The translations under genes and the position numbers were made by a program. The notes beneath the pieces are model-generated. The model was not told where the DNA came from, ran no database searches, and saw only the letters and a list, made by a program, of their open reading frames with translations. Shown one piece after another: positions 44,260 through 52,781 of a stretch of 64,000 nucleotides of DNA. The DNA is from Flavobacteriales bacterium (GTDB lineage: Bacteria; Bacteroidota; Bacteroidia; Flavobacteriales_F; PHOS-HE28): the NCBI GenBank assembly GCA_019638115.1, contig JAHBUK010000002.1:441867-505866 (forward strand). The letters are read 5' to 3'. How positions within the stretch are numbered: the stretch's first letter is position 1; each line of letters begins with the position of its first letter.

Positions 44260-44702
44260 TGGGCAACGTCGGTGTTGGGGACCACCATCACAGGCACGGG
44301 GCTTTCGCGCAGCACCTGTTCGCTAACGCTGCCCAGCAAGGCGCGCATCAACGCTCCTTTGCCATGGGAACCCATCACGATCAATTCGGCTTCCACGCGC
44401 GTGGCCACCTCCAACAGGGTGTCGGTGGTGGGGCCTTGCACCATCAGTGCCTCGGCATTGATGCCCTGCTTCACCAGATCGGCGGCCATGGCCTGCAGGT
44501 CGGCATGTTCGCGGCGCAGTTCGTCGGCAAGCTGCTCGCGCACATACGATGGCCCCACTTTGAAGCCCACGAAATCGGGGTCCGGCGCAGCAATGTGCAG
44601 CAACCAAAGCTTGGCACCGAACGCACGTGCCTGAACGGTCGCAACGCGCAACACGTTCTGTGATACCGGGGAGAAGTCGATGGGGGCCAGGATGTTCTTC
44701 AT
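44256..44702 (-). CDS. Universal stress protein (UspA family)
   Basis: The protein has 148 residues; ATG 44702 gives the canonical opening M-K-N-I-L-A-P-I-D-F-S. The ATP-binding motif G-S-H-G-K-G-x(9)-G-S-V-S is present near residue 112. It overlaps the dehydrogenase start by 4 nt (ATGA), forming a two-gene operon. Confidence 0.92.
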   Translation of the reverse strand: MKNILAPIDFSPVSQNVLRVATVQARAFGAKLWLLHIAAPDPDFVGFKVGPSYVREQLADELRREHADLQAMAADLVKQGINAEALMVQGPTTDTLLEVATRVEAELIVMGSHGKGALMRALLGSVSEQVLRESPVPVMVVPNTDVAQ

Positions 44703-44980
44703 GGTGCGCGGTTTCGATGGGATGAAGGTACTGCGCTGGTGAAAAGCGGGTGGGCGGTGTGCAGTGGCGATGCTGCGTTTCATCCCTTGACCCAAGCGCA
44801 GTAACGCTCAGCGTGAAAGCGCACGGCATGGTCCATTGAAGGAGAGGATGTGCTGCATCGCTATGCTATTGCGATTGCCGAACCGATGGCTGCCACGGCA
44901 AGCGGTAGGGACCGTGGGTTTCGATCTACCGCAACTCCGCGTGCCCAAGGCGGGCAGTTGAGCACGTAGGGAGCAAAACA
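44703..44980. other. Noncoding gap upstream of uspA
   Basis: No credible gene. A TACCTTCA sequence on the minus strand about 30 nt before uspA resembles the TAnnTTYG -7 box. The far side holds the terminator of the AT-hook gene. Confidence 0.4.
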
Positions 44981-45006
44981 AAAGGGCGACCAACAGGCCG
45001 CCCTTT
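44981..45006 (-). terminator. Terminator of the AT-hook protein gene
   Basis: AAAGGGCG and CGCCCTTT form an 8-bp stem with a 10-nt loop. On the minus strand it is followed by TTGTTTTG, a good U-tract, 23 nt after the stop codon at 45029. Confidence 0.85.
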
Positions 45007-45028
45007 CGCTTGGGGATCTATCCGATGA

Positions 45029-45604
45029 TCAACCTTTGTTGATCACCAGTTTGTCGTAGTGCTGTTTGCGCAAGGCGCCGCTGCTGGCGAAGAACCACTC
45101 CTTAACGCCGTAGTGGTATCCGCGCATGAGGCCGGTGCGGTGCGTGCCGAGCATTCCGCGCTTGCCGCTGAGTTTCTGCAGTACACGCGAAAGTTTCGCC
45201 ATCACGTCCTCTTCGCTCATTTCGGGCTCGTTCTTTTTGGCCCAGGTCAAAGAGGCTTTGTACAGCTCTTCCTTGGTAAGCAAGCGACCTGCCTTGTTGA
45301 TGGCGGCAATGATCATATTGTCCCAATCGCTCAGGCGGTAACCACCGTTCTCCACCACGCGCTTTTTACGGCGACCGGCGCGTTTCTTCGGTGCTACTGG
45401 TGCGTTGGGGTCTTTGCGGGGCCTGCCGGGGCCGCGCTTTGGGCGATCTTCGGGTTCTTCCGAAGAACGTTCGCCGCGAACGGCTTTCAGGTCTACGATC
45501 GCTTTGCGGACCAGGTCCAGTTGGTAATTGAGGCGACGGCGTTCGCTGCGGTAGTCCGCAAGCAGACGATCAACGTCTTTGGCATTCAGTCGTTTGTTGG
45601 CCAT
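45029..45604 (-). CDS. AT-hook DNA-binding protein
   Basis: The protein has 191 residues. An N-terminal helical region (R-L-N-A-K-D-V-D-R-L-L-A-D-Y) is followed by a basic linker containing an AT-hook core (G-P-G-R-P-R-K, about residue 60) and a second basic run (K-K-R-A-G-R-R-K-K-R). The C-terminal about 100 residues look like a winged-helix-type domain (L-S-D-W-D-N-M-I-I-A-A-I-N-K-A-G-R-L-L-T-K-E-E-L). Probably a chromatin-like or regulatory DNA-binding protein of the Bacteroidota. Targets unknown. Confidence 0.75.
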   Translation of the reverse strand: MANKRLNAKDVDRLLADYRSERRRLNYQLDLVRKAIVDLKAVRGERSSEEPEDRPKRGPGRPRKDPNAPVAPKKRAGRRKKRVVENGGYRLSDWDNMIIAAINKAGRLLTKEELYKASLTWAKKNEPEMSEEDVMAKLSRVLQKLSGKRGMLGTHRTGLMRGYHYGVKEWFFASSGALRKQHYDKLVINKG

Positions 45605-45719
45605 AATGGTGGAGCATGTTTAAGCAGCGAAGTTAGAGAACGGTATTCATCTTTTTCGCTGAATAGCATCCAATGCTCGCTTTCCTACGCCCGGAGCGGC
45701 TGTTCACCGCATCGTATCC

Positions 45720-46796
45720 TTATTCGACCGCAGCGCTGAAGTGGAGGTGAGCTTTATCACCGGCCTGCAACTTGCCGATCACCCGCCCCGGCAAGGCGTG
45801 CTTCCGCAGCATTGCGCTTACCTCATCAGCGCCATCCGGCGATACCGCGATCAACAGCCCACCGCTTGTTTGCGGGTCGCTCACCAGCATCATACGCTGC
45901 ATGTCCGATGCGCCGGAAACGTGCATGTGGTAGCTCTTCCAATTGCGCAGCGCACCGTCGGCATAACAGCCCTGTGCCAGCAAGTCCACGGCTTCGGGAA
46001 TGATCGGCAGCGCAGCCATATCCACGTGTGCCACCAACTCGGCTCCACGACAGAGTTCCAACAGGTGGCCGGCAAGTCCGAAGCCCGTTACATCGGTCAT
46101 GGCATGAACGCTTGCCAAGGCGCCCAGCTCCGCGCCAACGGCATTGCTGCGGCACATCAGGTCGCGGGCAATGTGCGCCTGCTCCGGTTTCAGGATGCCA
46201 CGCTTTTCCGCGGTGCTCAGTATGCCCACGCCAAGCGCTTTGGTCAGGATCAACAGGTCGCCAGCTTGTGCGGTATCGTTCCGTTTGATGTTCGCGATCG
46301 CGACCTCGCCGGTAACCGCCAGCCCGAAGAAAGGCTCGGGCGCATCGATGCTATGTCCGCCGGCCAGTGCGATGCCCGCATCGTGGCAGGCCTGGCGACC
46401 GCCTTCCACCACGCGTGCCGCCAGCTCGGGCGGCAGCTTCTCCACCGGCCAGCCGAGTATGGCCACGGCCAGCAGGGGTTTGCCGCCCATGGCGTACACA
46501 TCGCTCAAGGCGTTGGTGGCGGCGATGCGCCCGAAGTCGAAGGCATCGTCCACGATGGGGCTGAAGAAGTCCGTGGTGCTGATGAGTGCGCGACCGTTGC
46601 CGATGTCGTAGACGGCGGCATCATCGCGGCTGCCGTAGCCCACCAGCAAACGCGGGTCGGGGAATGTGCCCAGCTCGCTCTTGAGGATGGTGTCCAGCAC
46701 CGCCGGCGCGATCTTGCAGCCGCAGCCCGCGCCGTGGCTGTATTGCGTGAGGCGGACGGGTCCTTCAGTGGACGGTGGGGGCGGTGGCAGCGGCAT
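45720..46796 (-). CDS. selD: Selenide, water dikinase (selenophosphate synthetase), Cys form
   Basis: The protein has 358 residues. The catalytic loop reads H-G-A-G-C-G-C-K, so the nucleophile is cysteine rather than selenocysteine. Further motifs: [45 protein letters not shown] and D-P-Q-T-S-G-G. It makes selenophosphate from selenide and ATP. The start overlaps mnmH by 32 nt and there is no alternative start, so the overlap is real. Confidence 0.95.
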   Translation of the reverse strand: MPLPPPPPSTEGPVRLTQYSHGAGCGCKIAPAVLDTILKSELGTFPDPRLLVGYGSRDDAAVYDIGNGRALISTTDFFSPIVDDAFDFGRIAATNALSDVYAMGGKPLLAVAILGWPVEKLPPELAARVVEGGRQACHDAGIALAGGHSIDAPEPFFGLAVTGEVAIANIKRNDTAQAGDLLILTKALGVGILSTAEKRGILKPEQAHIARDLMCRSNAVGAELGALASVHAMTDVTGFGLAGHLLELCRGAELVAHVDMAALPIIPEAVDLLAQGCYADGALRNWKSYHMHVSGASDMQRMMLVSDPQTSGGLLIAVSPDGADEVSAMLRKHALPGRVIGKLQAGDKAHLHFSAAVE

Positions 46797-47808
46797 GTTC
46801 CTTCAGGCGTTGGGCAAGGGCGCGAAGATCGGTGGCCGAAGCTTCCAAGCGGTGCACGCTTGCCGCATCGCGTTGCGCCAGGCCATGCGCATAGGCCTTG
46901 TCGTAGTAGCCCAAGGTGATGCGCGCCACCGTGGCCAGATCGCCACTGGCCAAGGCTTCCAGCGCCGCTTTGGCGTGCTGCGGACCCAGCCGTTTGGCAA
47001 TGCGTTGCACGGCCGCCGCCAGATCTTCCTGCGCAAAGGCACCATAGTCCTGCACCAAGCGCTGCACGCGTTCCTCCACGGGCATGTCAGCGAAGTACAC
47101 CGGGGCTTTCCGCAGCGCCTCGAACAAGGGCAGGGGCAGGATCACTTTGCCGATGTTGCGGCTCTCGTCCTCCAGCCACAGCGGACGTGTGCCGTCCATT
47201 TTGCGGAGCGCGTTCCAAAGCAGGTTCTCGAAATGCTCCTGCGTGGGTTGCAGCTTCTCGCCCAACATGCCAAAGGCCGAACCCTTGTGCTGCGCCAGCG
47301 CTTCCAGGTCGATCACCTGCTCGCCGAGTGCCGCCAAATGCTGCAGCGTGGCGGTCTTGCCCGTGCCCGTGTAGCCGCCCAGAATGCGCAGCGTGGGCAC
47401 TTGCACGAAGCTCGCCAGCACGTGCTTGCGGAAAGCCTTGTAACCACCGCGCAGCGTAAGCACCTCGCCGAAGCCCGCCTTGTCCAGCAGCCAGGCAACA
47501 CTGCCACTGCGCTCGCCGCCGCGCCAGCAGTGTACCGCTATGCGGCGATCAGGCGCCAGTTCCGTGGCCCGTTCCACGATGCCCGCCAGCTTGGGTCCCA
47601 CGATCCGTAGGCCCTCCAGCACAGCCGCATCGCGACCGGTCTGTTTGTACAAGGTGCCCACCACCGCACGTTCGGCATCGCTGAAGAGCGGCACGTTCAC
47701 CGCAGCGGGGATGTGCCCGCGCGCGAATTCACCGGGCGAACGCACATCGATGATGGGCAGGCCGGCGGCGAGAAAGTCGGTAACGGGCAGGGGACGGAGC
47801 ACGGCCAA
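46765..47808 (-). CDS. mnmH: tRNA 2-selenouridine synthase
   Basis: The protein has 347 residues. N-terminal rhodanese domain (about 5-130; [10 protein letters not shown], then catalytic Cys in H-C-W-R-G-G-E-R-S), followed by a P-loop domain (G-G-Y-T-G-T-G-K-T near 150). It replaces the sulphur of 2-thiouridine at the tRNA wobble position with selenium using selenophosphate from SelD, encoded in the same operon. Also known as SelU/YbbB. Confidence 0.95.
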   Translation of the reverse strand: MAVLRPLPVTDFLAAGLPIIDVRSPGEFARGHIPAAVNVPLFSDAERAVVGTLYKQTGRDAAVLEGLRIVGPKLAGIVERATELAPDRRIAVHCWRGGERSGSVAWLLDKAGFGEVLTLRGGYKAFRKHVLASFVQVPTLRILGGYTGTGKTATLQHLAALGEQVIDLEALAQHKGSAFGMLGEKLQPTQEHFENLLWNALRKMDGTRPLWLEDESRNIGKVILPLPLFEALRKAPVYFADMPVEERVQRLVQDYGAFAQEDLAAAVQRIAKRLGPQHAKAALEALASGDLATVARITLGYYDKAYAHGLAQRDAASVHRLEASATDLRALAQRLKEHAAATAPTVH

Positions 47809-47864
47809 AAGTAGGGGAGGGCTACCTGATCGGGAGTGGTACGTGATCGATCGGGTTATGGGGG

Positions 47865-47940
47865 GCAGGGTCCTCTACGAGAGACCCTGCTGAGGTTTGG
47901 AACGGGCAGTGTCCACTACGAGAGACCCTGCCGAGGTTTG
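47865..47940. repeat. REP-like hairpin repeats, copies 1 and 2
   Basis: Two 35-bp copies (47865-47899 and 47906-47940) consist of GCAGGGTC..CTCT-ACG-AGAG-ACCCTGC hairpins followed by a GAGGTTTG tail. Copy 2 has two changes in the left arm. They lie directly between mnmH and the choice-of-anchor L gene. Confidence 0.8.
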
Positions 47941-47979
47941 AAGGTTTGGATAGCACGTATCGAAGACGAGCTGCGATGG

Positions 47980-49095
47980 TCAGCGCGCATCGTTGATAAG
48001 GAACTTGATCGCACGATGATCGCCGCTGCGGCCGGTGATGTGCAGGAAATAAAGACCTGCGGCCATCCCCTGCACGGGGACCAACGCACGTGGATCGCCT
48101 TGTGCGACCGGATGCGTGGAAACCACCCGGCCCGTACCATCCAGAATAACAAGGGCATCTACCCAGGATGGCAGATCATCCACCACCAAACGACCGTCCG
48201 ATACCGCCACGTTCAAAACGTAGGCGCCACCCATTGCCGTGGGTGCTCCGGTGGAGCCATCGGAGCTGAAGCTGTTCGCAGCAAGGAAAACGGCCGAATC
48301 GAATGCCGTGTCACCCCCGTCGGCGATGGCGATCTTCAAGTGGTATGTAAGCCCGGCCTCCAGTGCCGAATAAGCAAGCAAGCCCACTGTCCTGCCGTCG
48401 AACTGCATGTGATTCCCGGAGTTGTGCAGGTAGTAGATGTTATTCCCTTGCCAATTCGGATCGACCGCTGCGCAGTTCGCGGCGACCCCATTGGAACCGA
48501 TCACACCCGGATTGATGGAGTTGATGCACACCGGTATGTTGCTACCCGGCACCACTGCCAGATTGATGGCGTTGTTGGTGAACGGTCCTGAGATGCCAGG
48601 TCCGCTCAAAAAGATGCCAAGCACATCATTCACGGAGCCGCATACGTATTCCGGATATTCTTCTGAGGCGAAGGCATACAGCAATTGCAGGCTGTTCCCG
48701 GTGGGTACGAAGTCCAATTGCAGAACGGCCCGGTCGTTGGTCGCCACCATGCCGAGCGCGTCCAGGTCTGGATCGTTCATTCCGAAATTGCCCCCGCCCA
48801 GCGTGGCAGACGGTGAATTGTTCGGGCCCCGCGCTACTCGCACATCGCCCGTTGCGAGTATCACTCCGGTGGTCCAACCAAGCACCGACTGGCCATTACC
48901 GAACCGTCCGATCTGCGGATGATGGAACTCACCAGCAAGGTCATTGAACTGTACGTTGCTTGCCGTGATCCCCGGGCCGACCAGCACGGTTTGTACCAGC
49001 TCCGTAGGCGTCAAGGTCGTATCCAATGACAACTGCGCGCTCGCCACCTGCATGGTCAGCGCGGCAATTGGGAGTAAGATGTATTCCGATCGCAT
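47980..49095 (-). CDS. Choice-of-anchor L protein with T9SS sorting domain
   Basis: The protein has 371 residues with a signal peptide (ending A-S-A-Q). The domain (about 25-275) shows the choice-of-anchor L pattern: L-V-Q-T-V-L-V-G-x-G-I-x-x-x-N-V, G-W-T-T-G-V-I-L-A-T-G, then F-A-S-E-E-Y-P-E-Y-V and F-L-S-G-P-G-I. The last about 85 residues (V-S-D-G-R-L-V-V-D, G-M-A-A-G-L-Y-F-L-H-I) are a type A sorting domain. Secreted by T9SS; ligand unknown. Flanked on both sides by copies of the same REP-like hairpin. Confidence 0.88.
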   Translation of the reverse strand: MRSEYILLPIAALTMQVASAQLSLDTTLTPTELVQTVLVGPGITASNVQFNDLAGEFHHPQIGRFGNGQSVLGWTTGVILATGDVRVARGPNNSPSATLGGGNFGMNDPDLDALGMVATNDRAVLQLDFVPTGNSLQLLYAFASEEYPEYVCGSVNDVLGIFLSGPGISGPFTNNAINLAVVPGSNIPVCINSINPGVIGSNGVAANCAAVDPNWQGNNIYYLHNSGNHMQFDGRTVGLLAYSALEAGLTYHLKIAIADGGDTAFDSAVFLAANSFSSDGSTGAPTAMGGAYVLNVAVSDGRLVVDDLPSWVDALVILDGTGRVVSTHPVAQGDPRALVPVQGMAAGLYFLHITGRSGDHRAIKFLINDAR

Positions 49096-49531
49096 GGAGT
49101 TGTGCGCTGCATGAATGCAACAACATGGTCAAACTAAGCCGACGACAGTGTCCTGCCCCGCACCAATTCGAGAAGCGGTGAACATCAGGTCGCCACAGGG
49201 TGTCCGGAGGAAGGAAAGGCCCCTCAAAGCCCTAACCTGCGCAGGGTCTCCTGAGGCACGAACCTGACTGCCAGAGGCACGTGGGACGCTGCGCTTCAGG
49301 CCATGACCATACGTATCCCGTGGCCTCAGCATCCGGTGTATGGTGCAGGGGCCCTTGCAGGAGACCCTGCGTAGATCCGAAAGCGCTTCGAGTAGAACGG
49401 GCAGGGTCCTCTGCGAGAGACCCTGCCGAGGTTTGGGCGGGTGAAGCGGTCGTGCTATCTTCAGCCGCTATCCCTTTAGTGATCGTTCATCTTCGCCAAG
49501 ACAAGACAAGGGCGATGGATGTGCAGTACCC
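49096..49531. other. Gene-free spacer with REP-like hairpins
   Basis: No credible gene. It holds REP-like copies at 49345-49435 and a partial core around 49240. The right end carries the operator of the toxin-antitoxin operon. Confidence 0.5.
49345..49435. repeat. REP-like hairpin repeats, copies 3 and 4
   Basis: 49401-49435 is nearly identical to the copies at 47865 and 47906 (one base different in the loop). 49345-49370 is a diverged version with the same GCAGGG...ACCCTGC arms. Confidence 0.75.
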
Positions 49532-49555
49532 ATTGTTTACACATCACTAAACAAT
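49532..49555. promoter_or_regulatory. Operator of the toxin-antitoxin-chaperone operon
   Basis: ATTGTTTA (49532-49539) and TAAACAAT (49548-49555) are perfect inverted arms with an 8-nt spacer, and the right arm directly touches the toxin ATG. Binding of the Xre-type antitoxin here would block transcription or initiation. Confidence 0.65.
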
Positions 49556-49993
49556 ATGCCTACCTTTGCGTTGGAACCGATTGAGGAGGTCAGGGGTAAG
49601 CTCACCTTCCACAGGCTGTATGTCAACGGGACCTGTGAGTGGGAGGACTTCTGGAATGTACACGCAGATGACCCACAATACTCCACGGAACTCGAGACCA
49701 TCCAGCGCAGGATGGAACTACTGGCCGAGTTGAGGCACATCAGTTCGCCAAGCAAGTGGAAGGAACTCACGCGCAAGAAGAACGACACGCACAAGGACTA
49801 CGAGATCAAGACCAGCAACCTGCGGGCATACTACTTCAAGATCGATGATGGCAATGCCGTGGTCTTGATCGGCTTCAAGAAGGACCAGAAGAAGGACATC
49901 GCGAAACTCCGCCGGATCAAGGATGCGTACTTCGACCACCTGAATGCACAACGGTCAACCACGAAGAACTACCGCTCAAAACCCCAACGCTGA
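49556..49993 (+). CDS. RelE/HigB-like toxin of a tripartite toxin-antitoxin system
   Basis: The protein has 145 residues. The C-terminal half (about 85-130; L-R-A-Y-Y-F-K-I-D-D-G-N-A-V-V-L-I-G-F-K-K-D-Q-K, read as a broken motif) matches the strand-strand-Lys-rich end of RelE/HigB-superfamily mRNA interferases. Many Lys/Arg residues (W-K-E-L-T-R-K-K) fit an RNA-binding surface. The N-terminal about 60 residues are less typical. Its TGA shares a base with the antitoxin ATG. The toxin-first order is that of HigBA-type modules. Activity inferred. Confidence 0.78.
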   Translation: MPTFALEPIEEVRGKLTFHRLYVNGTCEWEDFWNVHADDPQYSTELETIQRRMELLAELRHISSPSKWKELTRKKNDTHKDYEIKTSNLRAYYFKIDDGNAVVLIGFKKDQKKDIAKLRRIKDAYFDHLNAQRSTTKNYRSKPQR

Positions 49994-50352
49994 TGTATAC
50001 CAAAGAACGGCTCGTACGCGGCGAAGTCTACTGGATGGAGACCATCCAGCAGGCGATCCATGAGGCGCTCCTCGCGTACATGGAGAAGCATGATCTGAAC
50101 CAGACGGAACTGGGCAAGAACCTCGGCTTCACACGCGGCTACGTATCGCAACTGATGAACGGGAACTTCAACCTCTCGCAGAAAAAGATCATCCAGTTGC
50201 TGCTGAAGATGGACATGGTGCCCGATCTGCGGATCAGGACGGTGGATAGCTACCTCGCGGCTCTCAACGCAAGTAATGTCAAGCTTTTTGCCTATACAGA
50301 AATGGATGCTGAGGATAGTGACGTGAGTGAAACAGAACTCTTAGCAAGTTGA
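49993..50352 (+). CDS. Xre-family antitoxin with C-terminal extension
   Basis: The protein has 119 residues. The helix-turn-helix (about 32-72) contains L-N-Q-T-E-L-G-K-N-L-G-F-T-R-G-Y-V-S-Q-L and N-F-N-L-S. About 40 residues follow the domain (V-D-S-Y-L-A-A-L-N-A-S, then an acidic end). In toxin-antitoxin-chaperone systems such a tail is the chaperone-addiction region that makes the antitoxin unstable without SecB. Starts within the toxin stop; a later in-frame ATG (50035) is possible. Confidence 0.82.
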   Translation: MYTKERLVRGEVYWMETIQQAIHEALLAYMEKHDLNQTELGKNLGFTRGYVSQLMNGNFNLSQKKIIQLLLKMDMVPDLRIRTVDSYLAALNASNVKLFAYTEMDAEDSDVSETELLAS

Positions 50353-50354
50353 AC

Positions 50355-50834
50355 ATGGCATCTACAAAAGTCAGTGGGCCACAGCCCTTCAAGGGTTTCA
50401 GGATGCGCTCCATCCACATCGAGAAGTTCGCCATGGTCTATCCGGCCAATGGAGAAATCTTCGATAAGGTTTTAGACTTCGAAGTTGCAGCACGGTTCGG
50501 CAAGCACAACACTGATAGTAGCCACGGGGTCGTTGACCTTGCCGTGCGGGCTATTCCGGAAGGCGATAAGCAAGAGGTCTATTCCATACAGGTGTTGTTC
50601 GCATTTCAATTCCAGGGTAACGAGAGTGACCAGGATCTCCGCGATAGCGATGCCATCCGAAAGACCTTGATAGGTATGAGCTTCTCCACGCTCCGTGGTA
50701 TACTGTATGAGAAACTCTCCGGAACACCTTATGCAGCCCAACTCCTAATGACAGTGGACACAAGTTCCTTCACCGCAGCAGATAAGCCTGGCCAGAAGGT
50801 TGGCTCTAAGGCTAAAGGCAAAGCGGGTAAATAA
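50355..50834 (+). CDS. SecB-like chaperone of the toxin-antitoxin system
   Basis: The protein has 159 residues. ATG 50355 is 2 nt after the antitoxin stop; an overlapping TTG two codons earlier is less likely. The C-terminal part F-S-T-L-R-G-I-L-Y-E-K followed by G-T-P-Y and hydrophobic strand-like residues fits the SecB end (S-x-x-R-G ... P-x-x-L/I). The preceding beta-rich body with alternating hydrophobics fits the SecB/DUF1608-like fold, and a basic tail (K-V-G-S-K-A-K-G-K) ends it. In TAC systems the chaperone protects the antitoxin from proteolysis. Family assignment by pattern, not by search. Confidence 0.7.
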   Translation: MASTKVSGPQPFKGFRMRSIHIEKFAMVYPANGEIFDKVLDFEVAARFGKHNTDSSHGVVDLAVRAIPEGDKQEVYSIQVLFAFQFQGNESDQDLRDSDAIRKTLIGMSFSTLRGILYEKLSGTPYAAQLLMTVDTSSFTAADKPGQKVGSKAKGKAGK

Positions 50835-50835
50835 A

Positions 50836-50976
50836 CGGTACCGCGTTACCACCAAGAGCCGCTTCAACGCCGAACACCTGGAGCCAGGCACCTTCTACTG
50901 GTTCGCCGTTACCGCCATCAACACAGCTGGCGAAAGCAGCAAGAGCGAACCCTGCCGCGCCATGGCAGCAGCCTAA
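50836..50976 (+). pseudogene. C-terminal remnant of a fibronectin type III-like protein
   Basis: Directly after the chaperone stop, an open frame without a start encodes about 46 residues (R-Y-R-V-T-T-K, then P-G-T-F-Y-W-F-A-V-T-A-I-N-T-A-G-E-S) ending in a TAA at 50974. The F-Y-W-F-A-V-T-A-I-N pattern is the final strand pair of an FN3 domain. The missing 5' part suggests that insertion or deletion at this spot created the TA locus junction. Confidence 0.7.
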
Positions 50977-51076
50977 GCAAAGCACACCCCACCAGGCAGA
51001 TCAGCCCCGGCCAAATCCCCCAGAGAAAAGGGGGAGCTTACAGGTGGGGCTGGTGCGTTTAAGGGGGTATGGGGAA

Positions 51077-51380
51077 GTAGCCACAGGCTACTTTGCTGTT
51101 GTGCTTGTGGAGCGTAGCCACAGGCTACGCTCAGAAATGCACCACGCTACGACCAGATAGGGGATCATCACACCCAGTATCTGTAGCAGAATCCTGGGGT
51201 CTTTGTTGTTGTTATGGACGCAATAGCCATGAGTCGAAGACGAGTGGGAGCGGGTGAAAGAAGGGCTTGAAAGAGATTGGCGAGCGAGCGTGGGTAGGTA
51301 GCCGCAGGCTACAATGCTCTTGTACTTGTGGAGCGTAGCCACAGGCTACGCTCAGAGACACACGCTACGACCAGACAGGG
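51077..51380. repeat. Direct repeats with GTAGCC-ACA-GGCTAC hairpins
   Basis: 51077-51160 and 51298-51380 are similar copies of about 83 bp. Each contains two stems: GTAGCC-ACA-GGCTAC (second copy GCA loop) and the longer GAGCGTAGCC-ACA-GGCTACGCTC (10-bp perfect). A GCTACGACCAGA tail is shared. No credible gene lies in 50977-51438; this is the only structure I see there. Confidence 0.75.
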
Positions 51381-51438
51381 AAATAAACTTAATTTCATCT
51401 CTGGTTATAGTATTCAGTTATGAAATTATTTATACCCG

Positions 51439-52683
51439 CTAAATATTTGGATTCTGAGATACGCTTAACACAGGTCTGAAATCAACTAAATTACCGTGCA
51501 CCCTTTGATATGCTTCTCGTTCCACCTGCCGACACATTTCCTCGAACTCGTTCATTGGAATCGGCTCCGAAGTGACAACATTAGCAAAATTCTTAGATGC
51601 GACTTCAAGCTGATGGTTGTAAATCCCGTCGCGATAGAACTGCATCAATGTAGCAACCAAGTTGTCTCTCAGCAGAGGTATAGCCTCCTGATTACGACCT
51701 AACTCAACCAAACAAGATGCTATTGTTGAGTTAACCCCTAAAAGTGTTGATTCATCAACAGCGCTTAGGTTGTTATAAAGTGCCTTGGCCCGTCGTGCGT
51801 GGCTGATTGCTTCTTCATACTGCTTGCCATAATGCGCTAAATCCCAAGCGAAATTTCCGTATTCGTAATTTAGGGCTTTCGACTTGACCCGCTCAAGCAT
51901 TGATATCCCTGAACGAAATTCCCTTAATCCTTCTTCTATTCTTCCCTCTTGGCAGAGTGCGTCGCCAAGCGAACAAAGCACCTTGCCAATCTCCTCATTA
52001 TCAGCTTCCCCGAATCGAATTTTTAGTCGATTAAATCTTCGCCAATAAAAACCAGACGTTCCTGGAACACCATTTTCCTGTATTCGTTGACGTGTTTCAT
52101 CCTCCCCGCGGAGCATAAACGCAAGCACGAATATGTACTGCTCATCATGACTGCTTAAGAGTTCTATTATTAGCGAGAAGATCTGCCCATTTTCAGAAAG
52201 CAATCTTGTCTCGTATGGGTGCTCATCATCGGCTGGAAATTTCCATTCAAACTGTTCTACGTTCAGGGTGAATGGATTCGCTCCAGGCCGCAGGTATTGG
52301 ACCTTACCAATCTTAAGGATAAACTTGCCCGATGCCGAATCGCGCTCCAAGTCGATTGAGCCCGGGTCACAAGAAATCTTGGTCGCTCCTTTGGGTTCAA
52401 TAGGGGTGAACGTTGTCACCCCCTCTTGATAGCCGTAAAGAATGTATCCATACGGATAGTCAAATCGAAGTTTCTCTTCGAGGCTTACATCTCCAATAAT
52501 TCCAACAACACTTGACTTTAAATCTTTTAATTCAGCTAGCACCTCTTGGTGGTCTTTGGAGCCCGCTTCCTGGTCCTTCTTACGATCCGTATGCTGTCCC
52601 AGAATTAACAACGTTGCAGTAACTGCTCCGGTCAATATACTTGCTATGTAAAAACCGTTCATGCCATAGATTTCTAAATCCAT
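51439..52683 (-). CDS. Membrane-anchored TPR-like protein of unknown function
   Basis: The protein has 414 residues. One N-terminal transmembrane helix (about 8-28) is followed by a charged linker and a beta-rich middle (about 60-200). Helical pairs with TPR-like spacing then follow (about 225-370; G-D-A-L-C-Q-E-G-R-I-E-E-G-L-R, then G-K-Q-Y-E-E-A-I-S-H-A-R-R-A-K-A-L-Y, and L-G-R-N-Q-E-A-I-P-L-L). Base composition is visibly more AT-rich than all neighbours, and codon use differs, consistent with recent acquisition. No partner gene is adjacent. Function unknown; a defence or signalling role would be speculation. Confidence 0.7.
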   Translation of the reverse strand: MDLEIYGMNGFYIASILTGAVTATLLILGQHTDRKKDQEAGSKDHQEVLAELKDLKSSVVGIIGDVSLEEKLRFDYPYGYILYGYQEGVTTFTPIEPKGATKISCDPGSIDLERDSASGKFILKIGKVQYLRPGANPFTLNVEQFEWKFPADDEHPYETRLLSENGQIFSLIIELLSSHDEQYIFVLAFMLRGEDETRQRIQENGVPGTSGFYWRRFNRLKIRFGEADNEEIGKVLCSLGDALCQEGRIEEGLREFRSGISMLERVKSKALNYEYGNFAWDLAHYGKQYEEAISHARRAKALYNNLSAVDESTLLGVNSTIASCLVELGRNQEAIPLLRDNLVATLMQFYRDGIYNHQLEVASKNFANVVTSEPIPMNEFEEMCRQVEREAYQRVHGNLVDFRPVLSVSQNPNI

Positions 52684-52781
52684 CAGAGTAATTGATCAGC
52701 TTGATACGTGCTTTGGCTCTTATGCCGCAATACTCCATCAAAAAAATCTGCGCTCTGTGGTTACCAACTTATCGCGGCTAG

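Noticed and set aside
51088..51342. An 84-codon minus-strand frame between the TA operon and the TPR gene
   Set aside because: Most of it lies within the two hairpin-bearing direct repeats, and no family or start context supports it.
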